Source: Pseudonocardia acidicola (GTDB lineage Bacteria; Actinomycetota; Actinomycetes; Mycobacteriales; Pseudonocardiaceae). Taken from it: 64,000 nt of DNA. Both the position numbers and the translations under genes were made by a program. The DNA lies in contig NZ_JAAXLA010000004.1 of the NCBI RefSeq assembly GCF_012911935.1, forward strand, positions 62,001 through 126,000. Reading direction: 5' to 3'. The notes under the pieces were generated by a model. That model saw only the letters and a list, made by a program, of their open reading frames with translations, had not been told where the DNA came from and did no database searches. Below are positions 1 through 9,477 of the stretch, in pieces (position 1 is the first letter of the stretch; every line of letters begins with the position of its first letter).

Positions 1-1440
1 CTCGTTCATCCCGACGATGGTCACCGTGGTGCCGCGGGCGGCGTACCGGGTGGTGATGGCCTCGAGCGCGGCCACGGTGGAGGCGTCCCAGACGTGCGCC
101 GCGGACAGGTCGATGACCACGTCGGCGGGGTCGCCGGCGTAGTCGAAGGCCGACACCAGGTCGTTGCTGGAGGCGAAGAACAGCTGCCCACTGACCCGGT
201 AGATCTTCCTGGTGCCGTCCGGGTCGAGCACTCCGGTGACCTCGACCAGGTGCGCGACGCGGCGGGCGAACAGCACCATCGCGACCAGCACCCCGACCCC
301 GACGCCGTAGGCCAGGTTGTGTGTGAGCACGGTGACCGCCACCGTGGAGAGCATCACAGTGGTCTCGCTCCGCGGCATCCGGCGCAGCGTGGCCGGGCGG
401 ATGCTGTGCCAGTCGAACGTGCCGACCGAGACCATGATCATCACCCCGGCCAGCGCGGCCATCGGGATGAGCGCCACGATGTCCCCCAGGGCCACCACCA
501 GCACCAGCAGGAAGACGCCGGCCAGGAACGTCGACAGCCGGGTGCGTGCCCCGCCGGCCTTCACGTTGATCATGGTCTGGCCGATCATGGCGCAGCCGCC
601 CATCCCGCCGAAGAAGCCGGTGACGATGTTGGCCACGCCCTGGCCCCAGGACTCCCGGGTCTTGTCCGAGCGGGTGTCAGTGACCTCGTCGACGAGCTTT
701 GCGGTCATCAGCGACTCGATCAGCCCGACGAGCGCGACGGCCAGTGCGTAGGGCGCCACGATCTGCAACGTCGTCAGGTCCAGCGGGACCCCAGGCAGGC
801 CGAACACGGGCAGGCTGTCCGGCAGCGCCCCCTGGTCCCCCACGTTCGGCACGACCAGGCCCGCGGCGACGGTGAACGCGGTCAGCACGACGACCGCCAC
901 CAGCGGCGCCGGGACCACCGTGGTGAGCCGCGGCAGCCCCACCATGACCGCGAGCCCGGCGGCGAGCAGTGCGTAGACCGTCCACGGCACGTTCACCAAG
1001 TACGGCAGCTGCGCGGAGAAGATCAGGATGGCCAGCGCGTTGACGAACCCGACCATCACGCTGCGGGGCAGGAACCGCATCAGCCGGGCCACCCCGACGG
1101 CGGCCAGCAGCACCTGCAGCACCCCGCCGAGGATCACCGCGGCCAGCAGGTAGGGCAACCCGTGCTCGCGCACCAGTGGCGCGACGACGAGCGCGACGGC
1201 GCCGGTGGCCGCCGAGATCATCGCCGGGCGCCCGCCGGTGAACGCGATGGTCACCGCCATCGTGAACGACGCGAACAGCCCGACCCGCGGATCGACCCCG
1301 GCGATGATCGAGAACGAGATCGCCTCCGGGATGAGCGCGAGCGCGACCATCAGCCCGGAGAGGGTCTCGGTGCGCAGCACGCGCGGGGACGCCCAGGAGG
1401 GACGAGACGGTCGGCGGGACAGCGCAGCAGGCAGCGACAT
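1..1440 (-). CDS. SulP family anion (sulfate/bicarbonate) transporter, C-terminus cut by window edge
   Basis: The minus-strand reading frame opens at ATG 1438-1440 and stays open to base 1, giving 480 visible residues. The N-terminal half has the hydrophobic SulP core (LIPEAISFSIIAGVDPRVGL, then FTGGRPAMISAATGAVA). The central part has the typical GFFGGMGGCAMIGQT segment. From about residue 430 the protein enters a cytoplasmic STAS domain (VVIDLSAAHVWDASTVAAL). SulP proteins are inner-membrane anion symporters or exchangers; the substrate (sulfate, bicarbonate or other) cannot be read from sequence. It lies on the same strand as the upstream prfC with a 118-bp gap, so it is probably a separate unit. 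The stop codon is outside the window. Confidence 0.93.
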   Translation of the reverse strand, partial: MSLPAALSRRPSRPSWASPRVLRTETLSGLMVALALIPEAISFSIIAGVDPRVGLFASFTMAVTIAFTGGRPAMISAATGAVALVVAPLVREHGLPYLLAAVILGGVLQVLLAAVGVARLMRFLPRSVMVGFVNALAILIFSAQLPYLVNVPWTVYALLAAGLAVMVGLPRLTTVVPAPLVAVVVLTAFTVAAGLVVPNVGDQGALPDSLPVFGLPGVPLDLTTLQIVAPYALAVALVGLIESLMTAKLVDEVTDTRSDKTRESWGQGVANIVTGFFGGMGGCAMIGQTMINVKAGGARTRLSTFLAGVFLLVLVVALGDIVALIPMAALAGVMIMVSVGTFDWHSIRPATLRRMPRSETTVMLSTVAVTVLTHNLAYGVGVGVLVAMVLFARRVAHLVEVTGVLDPDGTRKIYRVSGQLFFASSNDLVSAFDYAGDPADVVIDLSAAHVWDASTVAALEAITTRYAARGTTVTIVGMNE

Positions 1441-1558
1441 CGCTTCTTTCGCAGATGAGGGAAGGGCGAGCCACGCTCATCGGGGCTCCGGCCCGCCGCA
1501 CACTACGCGACGATCCGCCCATGGCGAGACGAATGAGAGGAGATCGACGTCCCGGCGA

Positions 1559-3193
1559 TCAGGCCGGATCGTTCACCGAACCGGCGAGCAGCGGCTCCAG
1601 CACGAGCTCGGGGTAGCGCCGCCGGATCGTCTCCAGCCGCCACTTGTTCGCGAACACCGCGAGCAGGTCGCCGTCGGCCCGGCGGGTGAGCACCTCGACC
1701 TCGCTCTGCCGCGCCAGCACCTCCGCGCCCTCGGCGTCGGTGCGCCGGGTCACCGAGTAGCCCAGCGGCTCCAGCGTCACCGGGGCCCGGAACTCGGACT
1801 CCAGCCGGTGGGTGGCCACCTCGAACTGCAACGGGCCGACCGCGGCCAGCACCGGGGCCTGGTCCCCGCGCAGGTCCGAGCTCAGCACCTGGACCACGCC
1901 CTCGCTGTCGAGCTGGTCGATCCCGCGCCGGAACTGCTTGTGCTTGCCCGCCTCGGCGCAGCGCACCACCGCGAAGTGCTCCGGGGCGAAGCTGGGGATC
2001 GGCGGGTACTCGACCGGGGCGTCGGCGTAGAGGGTGTCGCCGGGCCGCAGTGCCCCGGCGTTGACCAGCCCGACGATGTCGCCCGGGAAGGCCTCCTCGA
2101 TCGTGGACCGCTGCTGCCCGAACACCGACTGGGCGTACTTCGTCGCGAACGGCCGCCCGGTCACGCCGTGGGTGAGCACCATGCCGCGCTCGAACCGCCC
2201 GGAGCAGACCCGCATGAAGGCCATCCGGTCCCGGTGCGAGGGGTCCATCCCGGCCTGCACCTTGAACACCATGCCGGAGAAGGCAGCGTCGACCGGGTGC
2301 GGACGGCCCTCGACGTCGGCCCGCGGCCCCGGCGACGGGGCCAGCTCGACCAGCGCGTCGAGCAGCCGCGCGACGCCGACGTTGGGCAGCGCGGCACCGA
2401 ACAGCACCGGCGTCGCCGTGCCCGCGAGGAACGCCTCCTCGTCGTACTTCGCGCCGATCTCGTCGAGCAGCGCGAGCTCCTCCTGGGCGGTGCCCCAGTG
2501 CGGCGCGTCCTCGACCTCGGCGCGCTCGGCCGGGACCACCTCGGCCTCGGCCCGGGTGGCGCCGCCCGCGGTCCGGCGGAACCGGGTGAACTCTCCCGTC
2601 GCGCACTCGATCAGCCCGCGCAGCTCACCGGCCACCCCGACCGGCCAGGTGATCGGCATCGGGCGCAGCCCGATCGCCTGCTCCACCTCGTCGAGCAGTT
2701 CGAGGGCCTCACGGCCGGGCCGGTCCCACTTGTTGACGAAGGTGAGCACCGGGATGCGCCGACTGCGGCACACGTCGAACAGCTTGAGCGTCTGCGGCTC
2801 GAGGCCCTTGGCCGCGTCGAGCAGCATCACCGCGGCGTCGACGGCGGCGAGCACCCGGTAGGTGTCCTCGGAGAAGTCGCCGTGGCCGGGAGTGTCCAGC
2901 AGGTTGATGACCGCGTCGCGGTAGGCGAACTTCAGCACCGCCGAGGTGATGGAGATGCCGCGCTTGCGCTCCATCTCCATCCAGTCCGAGGTCACGCCGC
3001 GGCGGCCGGCCTTGCCGTGCACCGCGCCCGCCTCGTCGATCACCTCGGCGTGCAGGGCCAGCGCTTCGGTGAGCGTCGACTTACCGGCGTCGGGGTGACT
3101 GATGACGGCGAACGTCCGCCGCCGAGCCGCCTCCCCCGCGACCGCCCGTCCCAGGGCACTGCGCGAACCATCATCGGCCGACGTGGCGCTCAC
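1559..3193 (-). CDS. prfC: Peptide chain release factor 3
   Basis: This is a translational GTPase that recycles RF1/RF2 after termination. Seen in the 544-residue product: P-loop SHPDAGKST (residues 32-40), G2/switch region around the KRGISITSA segment, G3 DTPGHGDF (from residue 100) and G4 NKWD (154-157), followed by EF-Tu-like domain 2 and the RF3 C-terminal domain. Length matches the family (about 530). The start MSATSADDGS precedes the G domain by about 30 residues, as usual. It stands alone, with MarR and SulP genes as neighbours on the same strand but with gaps of 176 and 118 bp. Confidence 0.95.
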   Translation of the reverse strand: MSATSADDGSRSALGRAVAGEAARRRTFAVISHPDAGKSTLTEALALHAEVIDEAGAVHGKAGRRGVTSDWMEMERKRGISITSAVLKFAYRDAVINLLDTPGHGDFSEDTYRVLAAVDAAVMLLDAAKGLEPQTLKLFDVCRSRRIPVLTFVNKWDRPGREALELLDEVEQAIGLRPMPITWPVGVAGELRGLIECATGEFTRFRRTAGGATRAEAEVVPAERAEVEDAPHWGTAQEELALLDEIGAKYDEEAFLAGTATPVLFGAALPNVGVARLLDALVELAPSPGPRADVEGRPHPVDAAFSGMVFKVQAGMDPSHRDRMAFMRVCSGRFERGMVLTHGVTGRPFATKYAQSVFGQQRSTIEEAFPGDIVGLVNAGALRPGDTLYADAPVEYPPIPSFAPEHFAVVRCAEAGKHKQFRRGIDQLDSEGVVQVLSSDLRGDQAPVLAAVGPLQFEVATHRLESEFRAPVTLEPLGYSVTRRTDAEGAEVLARQSEVEVLTRRADGDLLAVFANKWRLETIRRRYPELVLEPLLAGSVNDPA

Positions 3194-3369
3194 CGGCTTT
3201 CAGCCATCCCTTCACTGCACAACTGACACCGGCACGCTCCGCACCGCCTCATCCGAGGGTAACTCGCCCGCGCAGCGGAGCCGCGCCGTCGCCTGACCGG
3301 GTCGCGATACTCACGTCCGGTGATGACCTCGGCCGGGCCGAATCGGGCGGCCGGCGGGGAGGTGGCGGA

Positions 3370-3981
3370 CTAGCGCTCGCGCAGGGCCGTGGCGCGGCGC
3401 TGCCGGCCCTCCTGGGAGTCGAGCAGCTCCTGGATCGTGCGCAGCGAGTTGCCCAGGCGGCGCATCGCGTCGGAGCTGAGCGAGGAGACGATGAAGGTCT
3501 CCTCGGCGTGGAACCGGGGGAAGAGGTTCTCGATGAGCAGTTCACCCTTCGGCGTCAGCTCGACGATCACCAACCGGCCCTCGGTCTCGTGCCCGCGGCG
3601 GGTGAGCAGGCCGCGCCGCTCCAGGGTGGCCAGCACGCCACTGAGCGTGCTGCGGTTGACGCCGACCTCCTCGGCGAGGTGCCGGGTCTGCATCTCGCCA
3701 CGCACCCACAGCACCCACAGCACCGCGAAGCCGGTCCAGGTCAGCTCGCTCTCCTTGAGCACGCCCTGTTCCAGGTGGTGGCGGATACGCATGGCGATCC
3801 GCTGGATGTTCGCCACCGTCGACATCGCCTGGAGATCGATCGGCACGCCCCCGACCTGCCGGTCGCCCAGCAGCTCGGCCAGGGATTGCGAACTTGGTCG
3901 TTCGCTACCGATCCTTTCCGCGCGAGCGGAATCGGCTTGTTCTGCCCGCGCTCGCCGCCGAGCCGAGGGACCGCCTGCCAT
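3370..3981 (-). CDS. MarR family winged-helix transcriptional regulator
   Basis: The product is 203 residues if started at ATG 3979-3981. The frame is open 55 codons further upstream, but that stretch looks non-coding. The core shows the MarR fold: a dimerisation helix (NIQRIAMRIRHHLEQGVL), then TRHLAEEVGVNRSTLSGVLATL as recognition helix-turn-helix, followed by the wing (RRGLLTRRGHETEGRLVIVELT). The basic Arg/Ala-rich N-terminus of about 50 residues is unusual, and an internal ATG at about 3825 could be the true start. Its target is unknown. The large empty region upstream may contain its own operator. Confidence 0.8.
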   Translation of the reverse strand: MAGGPSARRRARAEQADSARAERIGSERPSSQSLAELLGDRQVGGVPIDLQAMSTVANIQRIAMRIRHHLEQGVLKESELTWTGFAVLWVLWVRGEMQTRHLAEEVGVNRSTLSGVLATLERRGLLTRRGHETEGRLVIVELTPKGELLIENLFPRFHAEETFIVSSLSSDAMRRLGNSLRTIQELLDSQEGRQRRATALRER

Positions 3982-5184
3982 GGAGGCATAATAGCCATCT
4001 TTCCGGGCTCCATCCTTCTTTGGGGGCCAGATCGACGCCGCCGAGCAACCATGATCCGAGGTCACAGGCCCCCGCTTGCGCCGATTTTCGGCGCGCTCGG
4101 AAATCTTCTTCGTGACACCTGACAAGCCACCGACAGATGAGTTCAAAAGCCTGCAGAAAAGCGCCCTGCAGGCCTCTGGAAGCCACCCCGAGAAATGGCC
4201 GGAGGAATCAGTTCAGCCACCCCCGGCGGGCCGGCCCGGAGCCGCGTCGGCGACCATCCCGCGCGACCACCCGGGCGCCGGGCGCGCCTCCGAGCTGTGC
4301 GACGACGACCGGTGCCGATTACTCGCCGCACACGCACTCCCGGACCGGATACACACAGCGTCCACTCACGTTCACCCCCGGTGCCTCGGTTGCACTCACG
4401 TTCCCCGGAGTGGTCAGTCCGCACACGACACCGGCCACACCCAGCCAGGATCTTCTGCGCCGCTCGTGAATGTCCTGGCCAGTGCGGCGGAACACCTCGG
4501 ATGCGACCTCACCCCGACATCCCCGCGCACTGTTCGCGCCGGTCCGAGATCGCCGCATCGACGCTCTACCTGGGGCAGGACACCACCGGGCCACCCGAGC
4601 GACCGTCAGCGGAACCGAACGAAAACGACTGCCGATCTCACCGAATACACCGGGGTCGCGGACGGTGGCCGCGCCGTCATTCGCGGCCGGATCGTCGGCC
4701 GATGTCGTTCCGAACGATCCCACCTGGGGCGTCGTCGACGTCACGATTCCCACCTCCAATCATCCACGCGCCCCACTGCCTTTGTCTCTCGTTGACCACA
4801 ATCGAACGGTTTCTCGGACGGTCGGCCAAGGACGGCGACCGGACCCGACATTCCCTCTCCAAAGCCCGAGCAATCACACTGGAGGCCGAGAACTTTTTTA
4901 CAGCCCAAACCCCGGGCGTGGCCGCCCGCACACCGCCGCCCACACGGCCGGATTTCGTCGACCGAATTCGAGGTGTTCATCGGTTCCGGCGCGGGTAGCG
5001 GGGCGCCGACATTCCCACTGCAAGGGGCGATCCGGCCGTGTCCGGGTCGCCTTGTGGCCGGTCCGCGCGGGGCCCCGGCACACGTCCGCAGGACGCCTCG
5101 CCGCCGGGACCGCCGGAGCGGCGCAGCACGTCCGCGGGCCCGGCAGCGGTATCGCGGCGTGACGTCACCCGCGCGGGGGCGTGC
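3982..5184. other. 1.2-kb intergenic region without recognisable gene
   Basis: All six frames were read. Open frames exist on both strands but none has a start with a plausible ribosome site, a recognisable domain or actinobacterial codon bias. Local A+T-richer patches (4130-4160, 4780-4900) stand out from the surrounding sequence. It contains a short inverted repeat (GCCTGCAG at 4149-4156 and CTGCAGGC at 4166-4173) and a direct repeat listed separately. It separates the divergently located MarR and uppP promoters from nothing obvious, so it may be a decayed gene region. Confidence 0.5.
4363..4403. repeat. Direct repeat CACTCACGTTC, two copies 30 bp apart
   Basis: The 11-mer CACTCACGTTC occurs at 4363-4373 and again at 4393-4403, exactly 30 bp apart (about three helical turns), inside the gene-free stretch upstream of the MarR gene. 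Same-face spacing fits a protein-binding site, but the distance to the MarR start (about 380 bp) is large. No family could be assigned. Confidence 0.35.
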
Positions 5185-6147
5185 TCAGCGCAGGGTGAAC
5201 CAGGCCAGGCAGAGGGCGCCGGCCACGATGCAGTAGATGCCGAACGGGCGCAGCGAGCGGGTTTCGAAGTAGGCGGTGAGGAACCGGACGGACAGGTAGG
5301 CGCCGATGCCGGACATGAGGCTGCCGACGAGGATCTGGGGGCGGATGCCGGCGCCGAGGGGGCCGGCCAGGTCGCCGAGTTTGAGCACGCCGGCGGCGAG
5401 GATGACCGGGGTGGCGAGCAGGAAGGAGAAGCGGGCGGCGTCCTCGTGGGACAGGCCCTTGACCAGGCCGGTGACCATGGTGGAGCCGGAGCGGCTGATG
5501 CCCGGGGCCAGGGCGGCGATCTGGGCGGCGCCGATGAGCACGGCCCGGCCGACGGGCAGGGTGGCCAGCCGCCGGTCGGAGATCTCCCCGGCCGTCTGCG
5601 GGGCGGTGGTGGCGCGCCGGCCGGCGCCGGTCGCGGTGGCACCGACGGCCGGCATGACGCTGGTGCCCCGGGCGGCGTCGCGGGCGTCGGCGCGGCGGCG
5701 CAGTTGCTCGCCGGCCAGCAGCAGCACGCCGTTGAGGACCAGGAACACCGCGGTGGGGATGGGTTTGGCCAGGTAGGTCCGGAAGGTGTGTTCCAGGGCC
5801 AGCCCGGCGAGGCCGACCGGGATGGTGGCGAGGACCAGCAGCCAGGCCAGTCGCTGGTCGGGGGTGCGCACCTCGCGGCGGGTGATGGAGGTGATCAGGC
5901 CGCGGATGATGCGGACCCAGTCCCGCCAGAAGTAGATGATCAGCGCCAGGGCGGTGGCCACGTGCAGCCCGACGATGAAGGCCAGGTAGGGCGATTCGGG
6001 GGCGCTGACGTCGAGGTCCTGGGCCCAGGAGCCGCCGATCACCGCCGGGAGCAGCACGCTGTGTCCCAGGCTCGAGACCGGGAACAGCTCGGCCACGCCC
6101 TGCAACCCGCCGATCACGATCGCTTCCAGCCAGCTCAGCCCGCTCAC
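5185..6147 (-). CDS. uppP: Undecaprenyl-diphosphatase (UppP/BacA)
   Basis: This integral membrane enzyme dephosphorylates undecaprenyl diphosphate to recycle the lipid carrier for peptidoglycan and other cell-wall polymers. In the 320-residue product the first family motif appears as GVAELFPVSSLGHS (17-30) and the second as PGISRSGSTM (215-224), with multiple membrane segments between. It is longer than the usual 270-290 residues because of an Ala/Thr-rich insertion at about 155-190 in the cytoplasmic loop. It is monocistronic, with a 131-bp gap to the next minus-strand gene upstream. Confidence 0.93.
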   Translation of the reverse strand: MSGLSWLEAIVIGGLQGVAELFPVSSLGHSVLLPAVIGGSWAQDLDVSAPESPYLAFIVGLHVATALALIIYFWRDWVRIIRGLITSITRREVRTPDQRLAWLLVLATIPVGLAGLALEHTFRTYLAKPIPTAVFLVLNGVLLLAGEQLRRRADARDAARGTSVMPAVGATATGAGRRATTAPQTAGEISDRRLATLPVGRAVLIGAAQIAALAPGISRSGSTMVTGLVKGLSHEDAARFSFLLATPVILAAGVLKLGDLAGPLGAGIRPQILVGSLMSGIGAYLSVRFLTAYFETRSLRPFGIYCIVAGALCLAWFTLR

Positions 6148-6278
6148 CTGGACTCCCCCTCATCCGTCGACTGCGCCCCGGTCTAACCGCACGGGAGGTA
6201 TCAGGTGTAACGCTCATTGCCGAGATCGCCTCAAGATTTTGCCAGGCTCTTACCCGGGGTCGCGCCGGACCGGCGGGG

Positions 6279-7166
6279 TCAGCCACCGGGAACGGCCAGC
6301 CCCAGGCCACGCAGCACGGAGACGACCCGGGCGGACGGGATCACGAAACCGATGTTCTCTGTGGTGGTCGACGGATTCCCGACCGCCGCCTCGCTCGTGA
6401 TGCCGATGACCGCACCGGTCGGGTCGACCAGCGCGCCGCCGGAATTGCCCGAACTGATCGCGGCATCGGTCTGGATCAGCCCGTCGAGGGAGTCGGTGGA
6501 GCGGCCGAGGGCGGAGACGATGCCGCGGGTGACCGAGGGCGCCCCGGCGAGATCCAGTCCGTTCCCGATCGCCACGACGTCCTCGCCCACCCGGACGGCC
6601 CCGGAGTCACCCAGCCGGGCCACCGGGAGTCCGGACGCATCGTCGATGTGCAGCCAGGCCAGGTCGTCCGCGGGCGACTTCGCCACCACCCGGGCGGTGT
6701 AGGTGCCGTTCAGCCCGGTGAGGCGGGCGGCGGTGGCGTCCTGCATGACGTGAGCGTTGGTGACGAGGTCGCCGGTGGGGGTGAGCACGATCCCGGAGCC
6801 GGCCATCCGGCCCGCCGAGACGGTGACCTCGATCCGCATCACCGCGGGCTGCACGGCGGCGACCACGGCCGGGACGTTCATGGGCCCCGCCGGGCTCGTC
6901 CAACCCGTCGCGGCCTGGTCGAGCCGGTGCATGCCGACCGCGCCGGAGACCCCGCCGATCACGGACATGAGCACGAGGGCCGCCACCAGCGCGGTGTACC
7001 GCACGAGCCTGGCACCCGATACGCGTGCCGGCGCGCCGGCGCCCGTCGGCGGGATGACGACGCCGGGCACCGCCCGCGGACCGGTCCAGCTGCGATGCTC
7101 CGGGCCGGGCGGGGCGGCTGTGTCCGTGCCGGATCCGCCGCCTGCCGAGGCGCTGTCGTTCGCCAT
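6279..7166 (-). CDS. Membrane-anchored trypsin-like (S1C/HtrA-type) serine protease without PDZ
   Basis: The ATG at 7164-7166 has a G-rich ribosome site just upstream and gives 295 residues. A Gly/Pro-rich cytoplasmic N-terminus is followed by one membrane helix (about 57-78) and an extracytoplasmic protease domain. Catalytic triad candidates are His139 (NAHV), Asp168 (DDLAWL) and Ser242 (SSGNSGGAL). The chain ends right after the protease domain (ENIGFVIPSA), so the PDZ domain of classical HtrA/DegP proteins is absent. Envelope protein quality control or regulated proteolysis is the likely role. The frame runs open far upstream, but that part is shadow sequence. Confidence 0.88.
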   Translation of the reverse strand: MANDSASAGGGSGTDTAAPPGPEHRSWTGPRAVPGVVIPPTGAGAPARVSGARLVRYTALVAALVLMSVIGGVSGAVGMHRLDQAATGWTSPAGPMNVPAVVAAVQPAVMRIEVTVSAGRMAGSGIVLTPTGDLVTNAHVMQDATAARLTGLNGTYTARVVAKSPADDLAWLHIDDASGLPVARLGDSGAVRVGEDVVAIGNGLDLAGAPSVTRGIVSALGRSTDSLDGLIQTDAAISSGNSGGALVDPTGAVIGITSEAAVGNPSTTTENIGFVIPSARVVSVLRGLGLAVPGG

Positions 7167-7463
7167 CCGTCGCCCCCCCGCCATTGGGTGCTTCGACGAA
7201 CCGGTCGGGAGCGGCTTCGATCCCGACCGATTCGGCCGGACACCGACGCCCGGGCACCAGGCTGGGGCGCTCCGGGCCCGGGCGGCAGAGGCGGATGTCC
7301 CGATGCCACAGGACGTCCGGCGGCTACCCGATCCCGCAGCGCCGCAAGCGGTCCGGCCGAGTCCGGCCCCGGTCGGACCGGAGTCCGAATGGCCCTGCTG
7401 CGGGCGCGGCCGCACGAGGAGCCTCAGCGGGACCGGGCGGTTCCCGCGCCGAAGGAGGCCCCG

Positions 7464-8984
7464 ATGCGCTTCGTCCCCCCGGGCCGCCCCGGCAGCATCG
7501 CCGCCGTCACGTCCCGGTACGAGAACTTCATCGGCGGGAACTGGGTGGCGCCGGCGCAGGGCCGCTACCGCGTGAACCTCTCGCCCGCCACCGGGGCCCC
7601 CATCTGCGAGGTCCCCGACTCGACGACGCAGGACGTCGAGCTGGCCCTGGATGCCGCGCACGGAGCCAGCAGGGCATGGGCAACCACCTCGCACTCCGGT
7701 CGCGCCCGGGTGCTCACCGCGATCGCCGACGCCATCGAGGCCGAGACCGAGCGGCTCGCCGTCACCGAGAGCTGGGACAACGGCAAGCCGGTCCGCGAAG
7801 CGCTGTTCGCCGACATCCCGCTCGTCGCCGACCGGTTCCGCTCCTTCGCCGCCGCCATCCGGGCCGAGGAAGGAGCGATCACCGAGGTCGGCAGGGACCT
7901 CGTCGCCTATCACATCCGGGAGCCGCTCGGCGTGGTCGGGCAGCTCGTGCCGTCGGACCTTCCCCTGGTGACGGCGGCCTGGACGCTGGCCCCGGTGCTG
8001 GCCGCCGGCAACTGCAGCGTGCTCAAGCCGGCCTCGCCGACCCCGTGGTCGCTGCTCGTGCTGGCGGAGGTCGTCGCCGACGTCGTGCCGCCCGGAGTGA
8101 TCAACATCGTGAACGGGCCGGGCAGCGAGGTCGGCGCGGCGCTGACGACGAACCCGCGGATCGCGAAGGTCGCCTTCACGGGGCGGACCCGCACCCGCCG
8201 GCTGATCATGGCTCATGCCACCCGGGACCTGGTGCCGGTCACCTTGGAGCTGGGCGGCACGTCCCCCGACATCTTCTTCTCCGACGTCATGGCGGCCGAC
8301 GACGAGTTCCTGGACACGGCCGTCACGGGCCTGCTGCTCTGCGCCCTGAACGGCGGCCAGGTGTGCACCTGTCCCTCGCGCGCCCTGGTACAGCACGACA
8401 TCTACGACGAGTTCCTGACCCGCTGCCTCGACCGAGCCGCGCGGATCGTGCAGGGCGACCCGCTCGACGAGGCCACGATGCTCGGCGCACAGGTGTCCGC
8501 GGCCCAGCTGGACAGGATCGAGTCCGCCGTGCAGCTCGGCCGCAGTGAGGGCGCCGAGGTCCTGATCGGGGGCGCCCGGGCCCGGATGCACGGCGAGTTC
8601 GCCGGCGGCCACTACTTCCGGCCGACCGTGCTCACCGGCCACGACCGGATGCGGGTGTTCCAGGAGGAGATCGCCGGGCCGGTGCTCGGCGTGACCCCGT
8701 TCACCGACGAGGCCGAGGCCGTGGCCGTCACCGCCGACACCCGCTACGGCCGGGGCGCCGGCATGTGGACCCGCGACGCCGATCGCGCCCACCGGATGGG
8801 CCGGGCGATCCGGGCCGGCCGGGTCTGGACGAACTGCCACCATCGGTACCCGGCCGGCCCCGCGGTCGATGCCGCCACGGCCTCCGGCTCCGGCCGGGAA
8901 CACCGCACGAGGATGCTCGACCAGTACAGCCGGACGAAGAACCTGCTGGTCAGCTACGCCCAGTCGCCGCTGGGCCTGTTCTGA
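7464..8984 (+). CDS. AldB/ExaC-like aldehyde dehydrogenase with altered active-site residues
   Basis: Started at ATG 7464 behind a strong GAAGGAGG site (7451-7458); 506 residues. Whole-length similarity to acetaldehyde dehydrogenases of the AldB type: NFIGGNWVAP, WDNGKPVRE, EPLGVVGQLVP, LELGGTSPDIFF (general base Glu262) and GGQVCTCPSR (nucleophile Cys301). Oddities: the near-universal PWN motif reads PSD, putting Asp165 where the oxyanion-hole Asn belongs; EEIFGP reads EEIAGP; and the FGGYKQSGIGRE segment is replaced by VDAATASGSGRE. Catalysis may be reduced or changed. It has decayed gene tails downstream and a divergent protease upstream, with no obvious alcohol dehydrogenase partner. Confidence 0.88.
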   Translation: MRFVPPGRPGSIAAVTSRYENFIGGNWVAPAQGRYRVNLSPATGAPICEVPDSTTQDVELALDAAHGASRAWATTSHSGRARVLTAIADAIEAETERLAVTESWDNGKPVREALFADIPLVADRFRSFAAAIRAEEGAITEVGRDLVAYHIREPLGVVGQLVPSDLPLVTAAWTLAPVLAAGNCSVLKPASPTPWSLLVLAEVVADVVPPGVINIVNGPGSEVGAALTTNPRIAKVAFTGRTRTRRLIMAHATRDLVPVTLELGGTSPDIFFSDVMAADDEFLDTAVTGLLLCALNGGQVCTCPSRALVQHDIYDEFLTRCLDRAARIVQGDPLDEATMLGAQVSAAQLDRIESAVQLGRSEGAEVLIGGARARMHGEFAGGHYFRPTVLTGHDRMRVFQEEIAGPVLGVTPFTDEAEAVAVTADTRYGRGAGMWTRDADRAHRMGRAIRAGRVWTNCHHRYPAGPAVDAATASGSGREHRTRMLDQYSRTKNLLVSYAQSPLGLF

Positions 8985-8989
8985 ACAGA

Positions 8990-9275
8990 CCCGCTGTCCT
9001 CGGTCCGTCGGGACCGTCCCCGCCCCGCCGCCGACGGTGATCCGCTGCCCGTTCCCGATGCGCAGCCTCGCGTCCGGGACCCCGGCCACGGCGGGGATGC
9101 CGACCTCCCGGGCGACGACCGCGCCGTGCGGGTCGGACCCGCGCATCTCCACCACCGGGCCGCCCGCGGTGAGGAACAGCGGGTCCGACCGGCCCGGTCG
9201 ACGGGACGACGAGGATCCCGCCGGGCTCCCGGTGCGCGCCGGCCGGTCGAGTGCGACCCGTGCCTCAACCCGATG
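8990..9275 (-). pseudogene. Remnant of a PEP-utilising enzyme (mobile/phosphohistidine domain)
   Basis: The minus strand reads VVEMRGSDPHGAVVARE, IPAVAGVPDARLRIGNGQR and ITVGGGAGTV, the C-terminal phosphohistidine domain of PEP synthase / PEP-pyruvate-binding proteins. Further 5' the frame gives LFLTAGG and VALDRPARTG, while the intervening ILVVPSTGP lies in another frame, so at least two indels are present. Only about 90 residues of a normally 600-900-residue enzyme remain and no start is visible. Identification is from family motifs recalled by eye. The swivelling His is present but the usual preceding Ser is Pro. Confidence 0.6.
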
Positions 9276-9301
9276 AAAGTGCTGTACGTGACCGGGCACA
9301 G

Positions 9302-9477
9302 CCTCGGGCGGCGATGGTCGCCCGCCCCGGACTCGGCCAGGCGGTGGTCTTCCCGGTGCGGCACCGCCGGTCCCGGGTGCGCGCGGCCACCGGCGGGTCG
9401 TGACGCGCCACGGCGTCAGTGCGGTGCATACCGGCGTCCGGCACGTGCTGGGCGTCATCTTCCACAACGCGCGCTGA
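9302..9477 (+). pseudogene. C-terminal remnant of a putative 2OG-Fe(II) oxygenase
   Basis: Two plus-strand frames join across a single-base slip near 9366: QAVVFPVRHR in one, then PVPGARGHRR, RHGVSAVHTGVRHVLGVIF and HNAR-stop in the next. The composite resembles the end of the double-stranded beta-helix of 2OG-Fe(II) dioxygenases (prolyl-hydroxylase-like), where an HGV/HxV and an Arg lie near the end. The N-terminal part is missing. The family call is tentative; that this is a frameshifted coding remnant is more secure than its name. Confidence 0.4.

Noticed and set aside
1205..3226. A 673-codon plus-strand frame
   Set aside because: Antisense of SulP and RF3 genes; His/Gly/Arg-rich composition typical of shadow frames.
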